Of a stretch of 11,085 bases of DNA, positions 1 to 6,634 are shown in pieces. Position numbers and translations under genes: made by a program. Each line of letters starts with the position of its first letter. The stretch's first letter is position 1. Under the pieces are notes generated by a model that was given only the letters and a program-made list of their open reading frames with translations, made no database searches and had not been told where the DNA came from. Origin of the DNA: an uncultured bacterium (GTDB lineage Bacteria > Bacillota > Clostridia > Lachnospirales > Lachnospiraceae). The stretch is taken from the NCBI GenBank assembly GCA_947071365.1, contig CAMTFT010000023.1:1-11085 (forward strand). The letters are read 5' to 3'.

Positions 1-43
1 ACCTATTAAGTCGTCGGCAGCGTCAGATGTGTATAAGAGACAG
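1..43 (+). other. Illumina Nextera adapter and i5 index left on the contig end (not genomic)
   Basis: Bases 11-43 match the complete 33-base Nextera Read 1 transposase adapter: TCGTCGGCAGCGTC followed by the 19-bp Tn5 mosaic end AGATGTGTATAAGAGACAG at 25-43. Bases 3-10 (CTATTAAG) match, from memory, an eight-base Nextera XT v2 i5 index, and bases 1-2 (AC) fit the end of the P5 primer. The order primer end, index, adapter, insert is exactly that of a sequencing library molecule, so this is technical sequence. Translating it forward adds a false MYKRQ start to the first gene; translating it in reverse gives a false SLIHI tail. Genomic sequence starts at 44. Confidence 0.97.
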
Positions 44-490
44 GTACAGTACCATTTCGTGACAGAAGAGCAGCTTCTGGAAATGCAGGAAAAGGGGCAG
101 GTCATTGAGCTGCGCTCTTACGATACGATTTACGGCGTGTGGCATTATTTTACGGCGGATGGAGATTCTGTAGATATAGATCATTACAGCTATCTGGCGC
201 TGGGAACGCTGGAATCCTTTGAAAAGGTGAAAAATTATTATGGAAGCGGCAGAGTGGTGCCGGTCTATATCGAGGTGGAGGATGGGCTGCGGCTGGAACG
301 CGCCATCAAAAGAGAGAAGAAGCAGGCAGTTCCCAATTATGAGGAGGTATGCAGGCGTTTTCTGGCGGATCAGAAGGATTTTTCGGAGGAAAATATTCAG
401 AAGGCCGGGATCGGGAGACGTTTTTTCAATAATGATGACCGTCAGATATGCATGGATGAGGTGGCAGGGTATATTAAATTGCAGCTTTGA
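44..490 (+). CDS. Guanylate-kinase-like nucleotide kinase, 3' part only (5' end missing at contig edge)
   Basis: This frame encodes 148 residues to a TGA stop and has no start inside the genomic sequence, so the N-terminal part with the P-loop is lost. What remains resembles the GMP-binding and lid part of guanylate kinases: YHFVTEEQ at residues 4-10 followed by GQVIELRSYDTIYGVWHYFT near 18-37, the place where Gmk proteins have the F/YVS-E...G-E-Y-x-YG pattern. An arginine- and lysine-rich lid with ERAIKREK lies near 85-92, and an RRFLADQKDF helix near 104-113. It is divergent from canonical Gmk, so it may be a second kinase paralogue. Related clostridia have such a gene just before holB, where Bacillus subtilis has tmk. 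I infer a nucleotide kinase fold; the substrate is unproven. Confidence 0.75.
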   Translation, partial: VQYHFVTEEQLLEMQEKGQVIELRSYDTIYGVWHYFTADGDSVDIDHYSYLALGTLESFEKVKNYYGSGRVVPVYIEVEDGLRLERAIKREKKQAVPNYEEVCRRFLADQKDFSEENIQKAGIGRRFFNNDDRQICMDEVAGYIKLQL

Positions 491-508
491 CGGGATAAAC
501 GTTGCGCC

Positions 509-537
509 TTGTCTTAACTGCATGCAGGATGTAAATT
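509..537 (+). promoter_or_regulatory. Weak candidate promoter for the DUF6273 gene
   Basis: TTGTCT at 509-514 and TAAATT at 532-537 are separated by 17 bases, 42 bases ahead of the TTG start at 580. Both boxes deviate from consensus, so this is only a candidate. A 10-bp perfect palindrome, CTGCATGCAG (518-527), sits in the spacer and could be chance. Confidence 0.25.
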
Positions 538-579
538 AAAATATACAATTGAAAATAATTTCAAGAGGGAGATGATGAT

Positions 580-1218
580 TTGAAGAAGATTCTTATGTTG
601 ATTCTGGTTGTTCTGTTGATGTCTGTGAGCTTTGTACAAGCGGAGACTCTGGAAAACGCAGATGTTGGAAGCACGGTTATCTTTGGGAACTATGAACAGG
701 GAAACGGAAAGGCTCCAATCGAATGGATTGTGCTGGACAAACAGGAGGATTGTGTACTGATGTTATCCAGGTATACGTTGGACTGCAAGCCTTTTCATGA
801 AGTAGAGGATTGGAATGTTACGTGGTCGGAATGTTCTCTGCGCAGTTGGTTGAATGGAGATTTCATCAATAGTGCGTTTAACGAGGAAGAACGCGCTCGA
901 ATCATCCCTGTAACGAATACTACTGTTAATGCACCGGATACACAGGACAGTGTTTTTTTGTTGAGCCTTGATGAACTGAACACCTATCTCCCAGATGAAG
1001 AATCACGTATTGCCGAAGCTACGGAATATACGGTTGAGCAAGGCGGCAGAGTGAGCCAAACAACAGGAAAAACCTACTGGTGGCTGCGAACAAAAGCAAT
1101 GTCGGATGATTGCATACATGTGGTTAAATACGATGGAACGACAGACGAATTTGGCGACTCTATGGAGGCTGCGATTTACACTGTACGACCGGTGATCAGG
1201 ATAGATATTTCATCATAG
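580..1218 (+). CDS. Secreted DUF6273-type protein of unknown function
   Basis: This encodes 212 residues. The start is TTG at 580, supported by an AGAGGGA ribosome binding site at 564-570 and by a typical signal peptide (MKKILMLILVVLLMSVS, likely cleaved after VQA at residue 21). An ATG pair at 572 hits a stop after three codons and is not the start. The mature part fits the DUF6273 pattern: GSTVIFGNYEQ (30-40), IEWIVLDKQEDCVLMLSRYTLDC (47-69), the W-S-x-C-S-LRSWLNGDF core (82-95), YWWLRT (166-171) and a closing VRPVIRID (202-209). Such domains occur in many extracytoplasmic clostridial proteins and no activity is known to me. I see no lipobox or membrane anchor. Base composition looks lower in GC than the flanking kinase and holB genes, and the gene splits a usually compact neighbourhood, which suggests an insertion. 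Confidence 0.8.
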   Translation: MKKILMLILVVLLMSVSFVQAETLENADVGSTVIFGNYEQGNGKAPIEWIVLDKQEDCVLMLSRYTLDCKPFHEVEDWNVTWSECSLRSWLNGDFINSAFNEEERARIIPVTNTTVNAPDTQDSVFLLSLDELNTYLPDEESRIAEATEYTVEQGGRVSQTTGKTYWWLRTKAMSDDCIHVVKYDGTTDEFGDSMEAAIYTVRPVIRIDISS

Positions 1219-1354
1219 AATCAAAACAAAGCAAGACGAAAGCTTTAGGAGTGAGCCGGCAAGTTCGGCTGGTTCAACGAAAAGGCAGACGTTTGACTTC
1301 TTGCCTTAAGAATCATGATTTGAGCCTTTGTATTGTAATCCTACAGCCTTGCGC

Positions 1355-1383
1355 TTCACATCAAACGCAAAATGTGTTATACT
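1355..1383 (+). promoter_or_regulatory. Sigma-A-type promoter of the holB-ricT-trmN6-rsmI cluster
   Basis: TTCACA (1355-1360), a 17-base spacer and TATACT (1378-1383) differ from the housekeeping consensus by one base per box. Transcription would start near 1390, giving a short leader with GGAGG at 1406-1410 before the holB ATG at 1417. The upstream 1219-1354 stretch holds only short weak hairpins (AGCCG/CGGCT at 1254-1270 and AAGGCA/TGCCTT at 1282-1307) without T-tracts. Confidence 0.7.
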
Positions 1384-1416
1384 AAACTATAATTGTGTTC
1401 AATATGGAGGCATCAT

Positions 1417-2415
1417 ATGGCAGGATTCAGGGATATTATAGGACATAAGCAGGAGATTGCCCATCTGGAGCGGGCAATTGAGACCGGAAAAGTCAGCCAT
1501 GCATATATTTTCAGCGGGGATAAGGGTACTGGGAAACGCCGCCTTGCCGATGCATTTGCCGAGACGCTGCAGTGCGAGGGGACAGGCGTAAGGCCCTGCG
1601 GGGAATGCCATTCCTGCCGTCAGGCCGAGAGCGGCAACCATCCCGACATTATATATATCAGACATGAGAAGCCGACGAGTATCGGCGTGGAGGATATCAG
1701 GGAACAACTGACCGGGGATATTCAGATCCGCCCGTATAACGGAAGGTATAAGATCTATATGATTCCTGATGCGGAGAGGATGACCGTGCAGGCTCAGAAT
1801 GCGATTTTGAAGACGATCGAGGAGCCGCCGGAATACGCCGTTATCATTCTGATGACGACGAATGAACAGGTATTTCTGGATACGATACGTTCCAGATGTG
1901 TTGTGCTGAACCTGAAGCCGGTTCCGGACGAGCAGGTGAAATCATATCTGATGGAACAGATCCAGATCCCGGATTATCAGGCGGATATTTGTGTAGCGTT
2001 TGCCCAGGGAAATATCGGAAAGGCCGTGCGGCTGGCGTCCTCGGAGGATTTTTCCGCAATCAAATCATCGGCGATGCAGTTGATACGAAATGCGGGAAAA
2101 ATGGAGATCAGTGACCTCATTGATTACGTTAAGGAGGTGCAGGAGTACAAGATATCGATTCAGGATTATCTTGATATTCTGGCGCTGTGGTATCGCGACA
2201 TGGTGTATTTCAAGGCTACCAGAGATATCGATGGAATCGTTTTTCAGGATGAGATCAGGACGATCCGGGAAACGGTAAAGGTCTGCTCCTATGAGGGCGT
2301 GGAAGAGGTCATGAAGGCGATGGAAAGTGCCAAGACGCGTTTGAACGCGAATGTCAATTTTGATCTGACAATGGAGCTTTTGTTCCTTGTCATTAAGGAG
2401 AATATACATGGTTAA
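1417..2415 (+). CDS. holB: DNA polymerase III subunit delta' (clamp loader)
   Basis: This 332-residue protein is the delta' subunit of the clamp loader that places the beta sliding clamp on primed DNA. The ATG at 1417 is chosen because GGAGG lies 6 bases upstream; a longer TTG frame from 1393 would run through that site. Visible features are the AAA+ Walker A-like GDKGTGKR (34-41), four cysteines at 53, 61, 64 and 67 forming the usual zinc module, MIPDAERMT then NAILKTIEEPP (about 115-138) in the Walker B region, and the SRC motif (159-161) that acts in trans on a neighbouring ATPase site. Length is normal for Firmicute HolB. It is the first gene after the promoter and overlaps ricT by 8 bases. 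Confidence 0.95.
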   Translation: MAGFRDIIGHKQEIAHLERAIETGKVSHAYIFSGDKGTGKRRLADAFAETLQCEGTGVRPCGECHSCRQAESGNHPDIIYIRHEKPTSIGVEDIREQLTGDIQIRPYNGRYKIYMIPDAERMTVQAQNAILKTIEEPPEYAVIILMTTNEQVFLDTIRSRCVVLNLKPVPDEQVKSYLMEQIQIPDYQADICVAFAQGNIGKAVRLASSEDFSAIKSSAMQLIRNAGKMEISDLIDYVKEVQEYKISIQDYLDILALWYRDMVYFKATRDIDGIVFQDEIRTIRETVKVCSYEGVEEVMKAMESAKTRLNANVNFDLTMELLFLVIKENIHG

Positions 2416-3352
2416 GATTGTAGGAGTAAGGTTCAGAAATGCGGGGAAGGTATATTACTTTGACCCGAAGAATTACAGAATCAAGTCAGGCGACCACGTG
2501 ATCGTGGAAACTGCCCGGGGCGTGGAATACGGTACGGTGGTCGGTGGTGTCAGAAACGTGGCGGAGGAGACGATCGTCCAGCCGCTGAAGGCGGTTATCC
2601 GGGTGGCGACTGCGGAGGATGATGCCCGGGCACAGCGGAACCGCGTGAAGGAAAAGGACGCGCTTAAAATCTGTCAGGAGAAGATTGCAAAGCACGGCCT
2701 GGAAATGAAGCTGATCGATGCGGAGTATACCTTCGACAACAATAAGGTGCTGTTTTATTTTACGGCGGACGGAAGGATCGACTTCCGTGAGCTGGTGAAG
2801 GATCTGGCAGCCGTGTTCAAGATGAGGATTGAGCTTCGCCAGATCGGTGTCCGGGACGAGACAAAGATCCTCGGCGGCATCGGTATCTGCGGAAGAGTGC
2901 TTTGCTGCAACAGCTACCTCTCCGAGTTTGCACCGGTATCCATCAAGATGGCCAAGGAGCAGAATCTTTCCCTGAATCCGACAAAGATTTCGGGAGTTTG
3001 CGGCAGGCTGATGTGCTGCCTGAAAAATGAAGAGGATACGTATGAGTACCTGAACAGCCGTCTGCCGGGAATTGGCGATTCGGTGACGACTCTGGACGGG
3101 CAGAAGGGCGAGGTGCAGAGCGTCAATGTGCTGCGCCAGAAGGTCAAGGTGCTTATTGATGTGGATGACGAAAAGGAATTGCAGGAATTCGACGTCAAAG
3201 AGTTGAAATTCAAGCCGAAACGCCGTAAGGATAAGGGCGGCAAGGGTGACAGGAATGACAAGGGCGGAAAGGATAATTCCGTAGATAAGGAGCTGAAGGC
3301 ACTGGAGGCTCTCGATAAAAAAGAAGGGAAATCGAAACTGAATGATGATTGA
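2408..3352 (+). CDS. ricT: RicT/YaaT, PSP1-domain regulator of RNase Y
   Basis: This encodes 314 residues. The ATG at 2408 lies inside the holB 3' end (8-base overlap), with AAGGAG at 2395-2400 as its binding site, which indicates translational coupling. It matches B. subtilis YaaT/RicT, which with RicA and RicF forms an Fe-S-containing complex that steers RNase Y mRNA processing and affects sporulation, competence and biofilm formation. The PSP1 hallmark is clear: GICGRVLCC (159-167) and GVCGRLMCC (197-204), giving six conserved cysteines that are candidate cluster ligands. The N-terminal half is the usual beta-rich region (VKIVGVRFRNAGKVYYFDP). The last ~45 residues form a Lys/Gly/Asp-rich, probably disordered tail with two similar KGGKxDRND-like segments, longer than the core family fold needs. 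The yaaT position after holB is typical. Confidence 0.94.
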   Translation: MVKIVGVRFRNAGKVYYFDPKNYRIKSGDHVIVETARGVEYGTVVGGVRNVAEETIVQPLKAVIRVATAEDDARAQRNRVKEKDALKICQEKIAKHGLEMKLIDAEYTFDNNKVLFYFTADGRIDFRELVKDLAAVFKMRIELRQIGVRDETKILGGIGICGRVLCCNSYLSEFAPVSIKMAKEQNLSLNPTKISGVCGRLMCCLKNEEDTYEYLNSRLPGIGDSVTTLDGQKGEVQSVNVLRQKVKVLIDVDDEKELQEFDVKELKFKPKRRKDKGGKGDRNDKGGKDNSVDKELKALEALDKKEGKSKLNDD

Positions 3353-4079
3353 GCTGAAAGACGGGGAACGTCTGGATGACCTGCACCGGAACGGATTTCG
3401 GATCATCCAGAATGAAAAGCTGTTCTGCTTCGGTATGGACGCTGTTCTTCTTTCCGGCTTTGCCGAAGTCCGGGAAGGAGAAAAAGCGCTGGATCTGGGA
3501 ACCGGTACAGGTATCATCCCGATTCTGCTGGCGGCCAAAACAAAGGGAGAGCATTTCACGGGGCTTGAAATATCTGCCCGCAGCGTAGATATGGCCCGCA
3601 GAAGTGTTTTGCTTAACGATTTACAGCAGCGCGTGGAAATTGTTCAGGGAGATATTAAAGAGGCCGGGGATCTGTTTGCTCCGGCTTCTTTTGACACCGT
3701 TACGTCGAATCCTCCCTATATGATCGGACAGCACGGTCTGGTGAATCCGGACATTGAAAAGGCGGCGGCACGTCATGAGATCTTCTGTACACTGGAGGAT
3801 GTGGTGCGGGCGGCAGCAAAGCTGGTGCGGCCCGGCGGCAGATTTTATCTTGTTCACCGGCCCTTCCGGCTGGCGGAGATCATCCGAACGCTGTCACAGT
3901 ACAAACTGGAGCCGAAAAGGATGCGGCTCGTATATCCGTATGTGGACCGGGAGCCGAATATGGTGCTGATCGAAGCAGTGCGGGGCGGCAGGCCGCGCAT
4001 GACGGTGGAGAAGCCGCTGATCGTATACAAAGAGCCAGGCGTATACATGCCGGAGATTACGGAGATATACGGATATTAA
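3342..4079 (+). CDS. trmN6: tRNA1(Val) (adenine-N6)-methyltransferase family protein (YabB/TrmN6-like)
   Basis: This 245-residue protein is a class I SAM-dependent methyltransferase. The SAM-binding motif I is LDLGTGTGIIPILLA (50-64), the acidic motif II lies around GLEIS (74-78), and NPPY (123-126) is the catalytic motif of N6-adenine methyltransferases. N-terminal GFRIIQNEKLFCFGMDAVLLS is typical of the YabB/TrmN6 family, whose E. coli member methylates A37 of tRNA1(Val). The start at 3342 (ATG-ATG) overlaps ricT by 11 bases; AGAAGGGA lies about 12 bases upstream, so a start at 3345 is equally possible. The tRNA target is inferred from family and from the conserved holB-ricT-yabB-rsmI order; it could be another nucleic acid substrate. 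Confidence 0.88.
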   Translation: MMIELKDGERLDDLHRNGFRIIQNEKLFCFGMDAVLLSGFAEVREGEKALDLGTGTGIIPILLAAKTKGEHFTGLEISARSVDMARRSVLLNDLQQRVEIVQGDIKEAGDLFAPASFDTVTSNPPYMIGQHGLVNPDIEKAAARHEIFCTLEDVVRAAAKLVRPGGRFYLVHRPFRLAEIIRTLSQYKLEPKRMRLVYPYVDREPNMVLIEAVRGGRPRMTVEKPLIVYKEPGVYMPEITEIYGY

Positions 4080-4086
4080 ATTGAAA

Positions 4087-4165
4087 GGCGACATGAGTCT
4101 GTACCTATCTCAGAGAAGGACCTGTAGGGGTGTCCATTCTGAGATAGGTACAGACTCATGTCGCC
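4087..4165. repeat. Long perfect palindrome, candidate miniature inverted-repeat element
   Basis: Two 28-base arms (4087-4114 and 4138-4165) are perfect reverse complements: the left arm begins GGCGACATGAGTCTG and the right arm ends CAGACTCATGTCGCC. Inside, GGAC (4118-4121) pairs with GTCC (4132-4135) after a small internal loop, leaving a 10-base loop. It fills most of the 120-base gap between the methyltransferase gene and rsmI. No T-tract follows on the plus strand, so it is not a standard terminator of the upstream genes; on the minus strand it is followed by TTTCAATTT. Arm length and symmetry suggest a MITE-like or other dispersed palindromic element that, once transcribed, folds into a stable hairpin just upstream of the rsmI ribosome binding site. 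Confidence 0.85.
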
Positions 4166-4199
4166 CCGGATTAAGGAGATTGAATAACAGGGGGAACGT

Positions 4200-5051
4200 A
4201 TGGGACAGGGAAAGTTATTTTTGTGCGCGACACCGATCGGCAATCTGGAGGACATTACAATGCGCGTCCTCCGCACGTTGAAGGAGGTGGATCTGATTGC
4301 GGCGGAGGATACCCGCAACAGTCTGCATCTGCTGAATCATTTCGACATACACACGCCGATGACGAGCTATCACGAATACAACAAAATAGAAAAGGCGTAT
4401 ACGCTGATCGACAAAATGCGGGAAGGCAAAAATATTGCGCTGATCACGGATGCGGGCACTCCGGGAATCTCAGATCCAGGGGAAGATCTTGTAAGGCTGT
4501 GCCATGAGGCGGGGATTGAAGTGACTTCCCTGCCCGGAGCCTGTGCCTGCGTGACAGCGCTTACCGTGTCGGGGCTTCCCACCCGGCGTTTCTGCTTTGA
4601 GGCATTCCTGCCCCAGGATAAAAAGGAAAAGCAGCAGATATTGGAGGAGCTAAAAACAGAGACGAGGACGACAATTCTGTATGAGGCGCCCCACCGGCTG
4701 CTCCGCACACTGAATGAACTTCTGGAAGCGCTGGGAGACCGCCGGGCGACGATCTGCCGGGAGCTGACGAAACGGTATGAGACGGTTTTTCTGACAACGC
4801 TTTCCAAGGCGATTGCATTTTATGAGGCAAATGAGCCGAAGGGAGAGTGCGTGATCGTTCTGGAGGGACGCAGCGTCTCAGAGCTGCTTAAGGAGGAGCG
4901 AAACAGATGGCAGGAAATGGACATCTCTGATCACGTGCAGCTCTACGAAAAACAGGGCATGAACCGCAAGGATGCAATGAAGCAGGCGGCGAAGGATCGG
5001 GGGATTCCGAAACGGGAGGTTTATGCGATGCTGCTGGAAGCGGAAAACTGA
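4200..5051 (+). CDS. rsmI: 16S rRNA (cytidine(1402)-2'-O)-methyltransferase
   Basis: This 283-residue protein is RsmI (B. subtilis YabC), which adds the 2'-O-methyl group to C1402 in the decoding centre of 16S rRNA using SAM. It has the tetrapyrrole-methylase fold signatures in order: LFLCATPIGNLEDIT (6-20), AAEDTRN (34-40), ALITDAGTPGISDPG (80-94), SLPGACACVTAL (110-121), LYEAPHRL (160-167) and RELTKRYE (187-194). A small C-terminal region with NRKDAMKQAAKDRG and KREVY resembles the family's helical tail. The ATG at 4200 follows AGGGGGA at 4189-4195. It is the last gene of the housekeeping cluster and lies behind the large palindrome, which may tune its translation. Confidence 0.95.
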   Translation: MGQGKLFLCATPIGNLEDITMRVLRTLKEVDLIAAEDTRNSLHLLNHFDIHTPMTSYHEYNKIEKAYTLIDKMREGKNIALITDAGTPGISDPGEDLVRLCHEAGIEVTSLPGACACVTALTVSGLPTRRFCFEAFLPQDKKEKQQILEELKTETRTTILYEAPHRLLRTLNELLEALGDRRATICRELTKRYETVFLTTLSKAIAFYEANEPKGECVIVLEGRSVSELLKEERNRWQEMDISDHVQLYEKQGMNRKDAMKQAAKDRGIPKREVYAMLLEAEN

Positions 5052-5152
5052 ATGTAAAAACAGAAGTATAAAAAAGCTTTCCATCTGAACACGGATATGC
5101 TATTCTTCTTTTGTAGCGCCCAATAGAACTGTTACAAAAAGGAGAATGTGCT

Positions 5153-5671
5153 ATGAATACAAAGGTAAAGAAACTCGTAGTAGCAGCGATGTTGGTGGCG
5201 ATAGGTTTTTCACTTTCCGGTTTTTCATTTCCGGTGGGAGCGTCCAAGTGCTTTCCGATCCAGCATCTGATGAATGTTGTATCCGGTGTGGTGCTGGGGC
5301 CGGCCTACAGTGTGCTGGTGGCATTCTGTATTTCATTGCTGCGCAATCTGGCAGGTACGGGCAGCCTTCTGGCATTTCCCGGAAGCATGGTCGGAGCATT
5401 TCTGTGCGGCATGATGTACAGGTACACGAAGAAACTGATACTGGCGTACGCCGGTGAAGTTTTCGGCACGGCAGTCCTCGGTGGAATGCTGTGTTATCCG
5501 GTGGCGACGCTTCTGATGGGCAAGGAGGCCGCATTGTTTGCGTATGTGATCCCCTTTGGCGTCAGCACGCTTGGAGGTACATGTATTGCAGCCGTATTTC
5601 TGAGTGCGCTGTACCGTTCCGGTGCGATGGATTACGTGAAGGGAATGCTGGGAGAGGGAAAAAGAGAATGA
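5153..5671 (+). CDS. thiW: ThiW, thiazole-precursor ECF transporter S component
   Basis: This 172-residue, strongly hydrophobic protein has about five to six membrane segments (roughly residues 7-25, 41-65, 70-90, 97-120 and 127-153). It matches ThiW, the substrate-binding subunit proposed to bring hydroxyethylthiazole into the cell through the energy-coupling-factor system. The family pattern SFPVGASKCFPIQHLMNVVSGVVLGP is present near 25-50, with RNLAGTGSLLAFPGSM near 64-79. No EcfA/EcfT genes lie nearby, so it must share the energising module encoded elsewhere. The ATG at 5153 has GGAG at 5141-5144. Its last four bases overlap the thiM start (ATGA). The 101 bases upstream show neither a convincing promoter nor a TPP aptamer. 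Confidence 0.93.
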   Translation: MNTKVKKLVVAAMLVAIGFSLSGFSFPVGASKCFPIQHLMNVVSGVVLGPAYSVLVAFCISLLRNLAGTGSLLAFPGSMVGAFLCGMMYRYTKKLILAYAGEVFGTAVLGGMLCYPVATLLMGKEAALFAYVIPFGVSTLGGTCIAAVFLSALYRSGAMDYVKGMLGEGKRE

Positions 5672-6477
5672 TGCATCAGATAGCCGGGATTCCGGCACGG
5701 ATCGCACGGCAGCGTCCTCTGGTACATATGATTCCGAATTCTGTGACGGTATCGCTTTGCACGGATGGATTATCTGCAATGGGAGCGCGCCCTTTGATGG
5801 CGGTGGCTCCGGAAGAGATGGAGGAGATTCCGGCGTACGCCGATGCGGTGGTGGTCAATATGGGGCAGCCGACGGCGAAAAAGCTGCAGGCGGCAAAGAC
5901 AGCGCTTCTGACAGCGCAGCAGCATGGAGTTCCAATCGTATGGGATCCGGTAGGCGCAGGGGCATCCGTATTTCGCAGACGCGAATTCCAATGTCTTCTG
6001 TCTTTAAAGTGGCAGGGGATCGTCAAAGGAAATGAAAGCGAGATCGCTGCGCTGCAGTCCGGCACGGTGTCCCATCAGGGAATCGATTCTATCGGAACAT
6101 TCGCGTTGAACTTGCACCCGGAGGATGGAAGAGTCTGGGCGGTATCAGGAAAAAGGGATATGGTCTTTGACGGCAGGCAGTGCTTTTATCTGCAGCATGA
6201 GGATGAAAAAAAGCTGATGCTCACGGGCAGCGGATGTCTGACGGGGGCGGTGATGGGAGCGTGCCACGCAGTGGAGGATGATCCGGTGACGGCGGCCCTT
6301 GCAGCATTTTTCATTATGGCGTATGCGGGAGAAAAGGCGGCAGAGCAAAGCGGATACGGCAGCCAGAAGCAGGCGCTTCTCGATGCGCTGACAATGATTG
6401 ACGGGCAGGAGTTTGCGGAATATGTCTGCGCCGTATCGGAGAGAAGCGGGGACGGCTTTTCTGGATTGCAGGAATGA
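5668..6477 (+). CDS. thiM: Hydroxyethylthiazole kinase
   Basis: This 269-residue ribokinase-fold enzyme phosphorylates 4-methyl-5-(2-hydroxyethyl)thiazole with ATP, the salvage route to the thiazole half of thiamine. Motifs are NSVTVSLCTDGLSAMGARPLM (24-44) at the substrate pocket, WDPVGAGAS (92-100), VKGNESEI (119-126) and TGSGCLTGAVMGA (186-198), where Cys190 corresponds to the conserved active-site cysteine. The start is ATG 5668 (or the adjacent 5671), which overlaps the thiW stop by 4 bases and follows GGAGAGGG at 5651-5658. The frame is open further upstream, but that part lies inside thiW. It logically acts directly on the ThiW cargo. Confidence 0.95.
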   Translation: MMHQIAGIPARIARQRPLVHMIPNSVTVSLCTDGLSAMGARPLMAVAPEEMEEIPAYADAVVVNMGQPTAKKLQAAKTALLTAQQHGVPIVWDPVGAGASVFRRREFQCLLSLKWQGIVKGNESEIAALQSGTVSHQGIDSIGTFALNLHPEDGRVWAVSGKRDMVFDGRQCFYLQHEDEKKLMLTGSGCLTGAVMGACHAVEDDPVTAALAAFFIMAYAGEKAAEQSGYGSQKQALLDALTMIDGQEFAEYVCAVSERSGDGFSGLQE

Positions 6478-6495
6478 GAGGCGGAACAGAAATCA

Positions 6496-6610
6496 TGGAG
6501 CATTGTCAGAGCAGATCCGGATTGTGGCCCTGGAGCGTTGCTGGAGCAGATTGGATGGGAGTCCTGGAGCATTACCGGAACAGACTCGAACAGGAGTCTG
6601 GAGCAGAACG
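6496..6610 (+). repeat. Degenerate tandem repeats, period 34-35 bp, in the thiM-thiE gap
   Basis: Three units each start with TGGAGC: 6496-6530 (35 bp), 6531-6564 (34 bp) and 6565-6598 (34 bp), then a partial fourth at 6599-6610. Units two and three match closely and both end in GGAGTC; the first is more diverged. The period is not a multiple of three, so this is not coding repetition. The third unit contains a CAGACTC/GAGTCTG hairpin (7-bp stem, 6-base loop, 6581-6600). They occupy most of the 157 bases between thiM and thiE. Confidence 0.6.
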
Positions 6611-6634
6611 AAAGGGAACAGGCAGGGTGGAGCA

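Noticed and set aside
25..43. Tn5/IS50 mosaic end suggesting a transposon
   Set aside because: It is preceded by the Nextera primer sequence and an index, so it is library adapter rather than a mobile element.
29..43. GTG start giving the first gene an MYKRQ N-terminus
   Set aside because: Those codons are translated from the adapter; the gene has no real start in the window.
2486..3559. Long minus-strand open frame opposite ricT
   Set aside because: It is antisense to ricT and the methyltransferase gene, whose motifs are unmistakable, has no recognisable domain, and reflects GC-biased codon use on the coding strand.
4087..4165. Rho-independent terminator ending the holB cluster
   Set aside because: No T-tract follows on the plus strand and rsmI, a usual member of this cluster, continues directly downstream.
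5052..5152. TPP riboswitch ahead of thiW
   Set aside because: None of the conserved boxes (CTGAGA, CCTGAT, GGATAATGCC) occurs there and the gap is only 101 bases.
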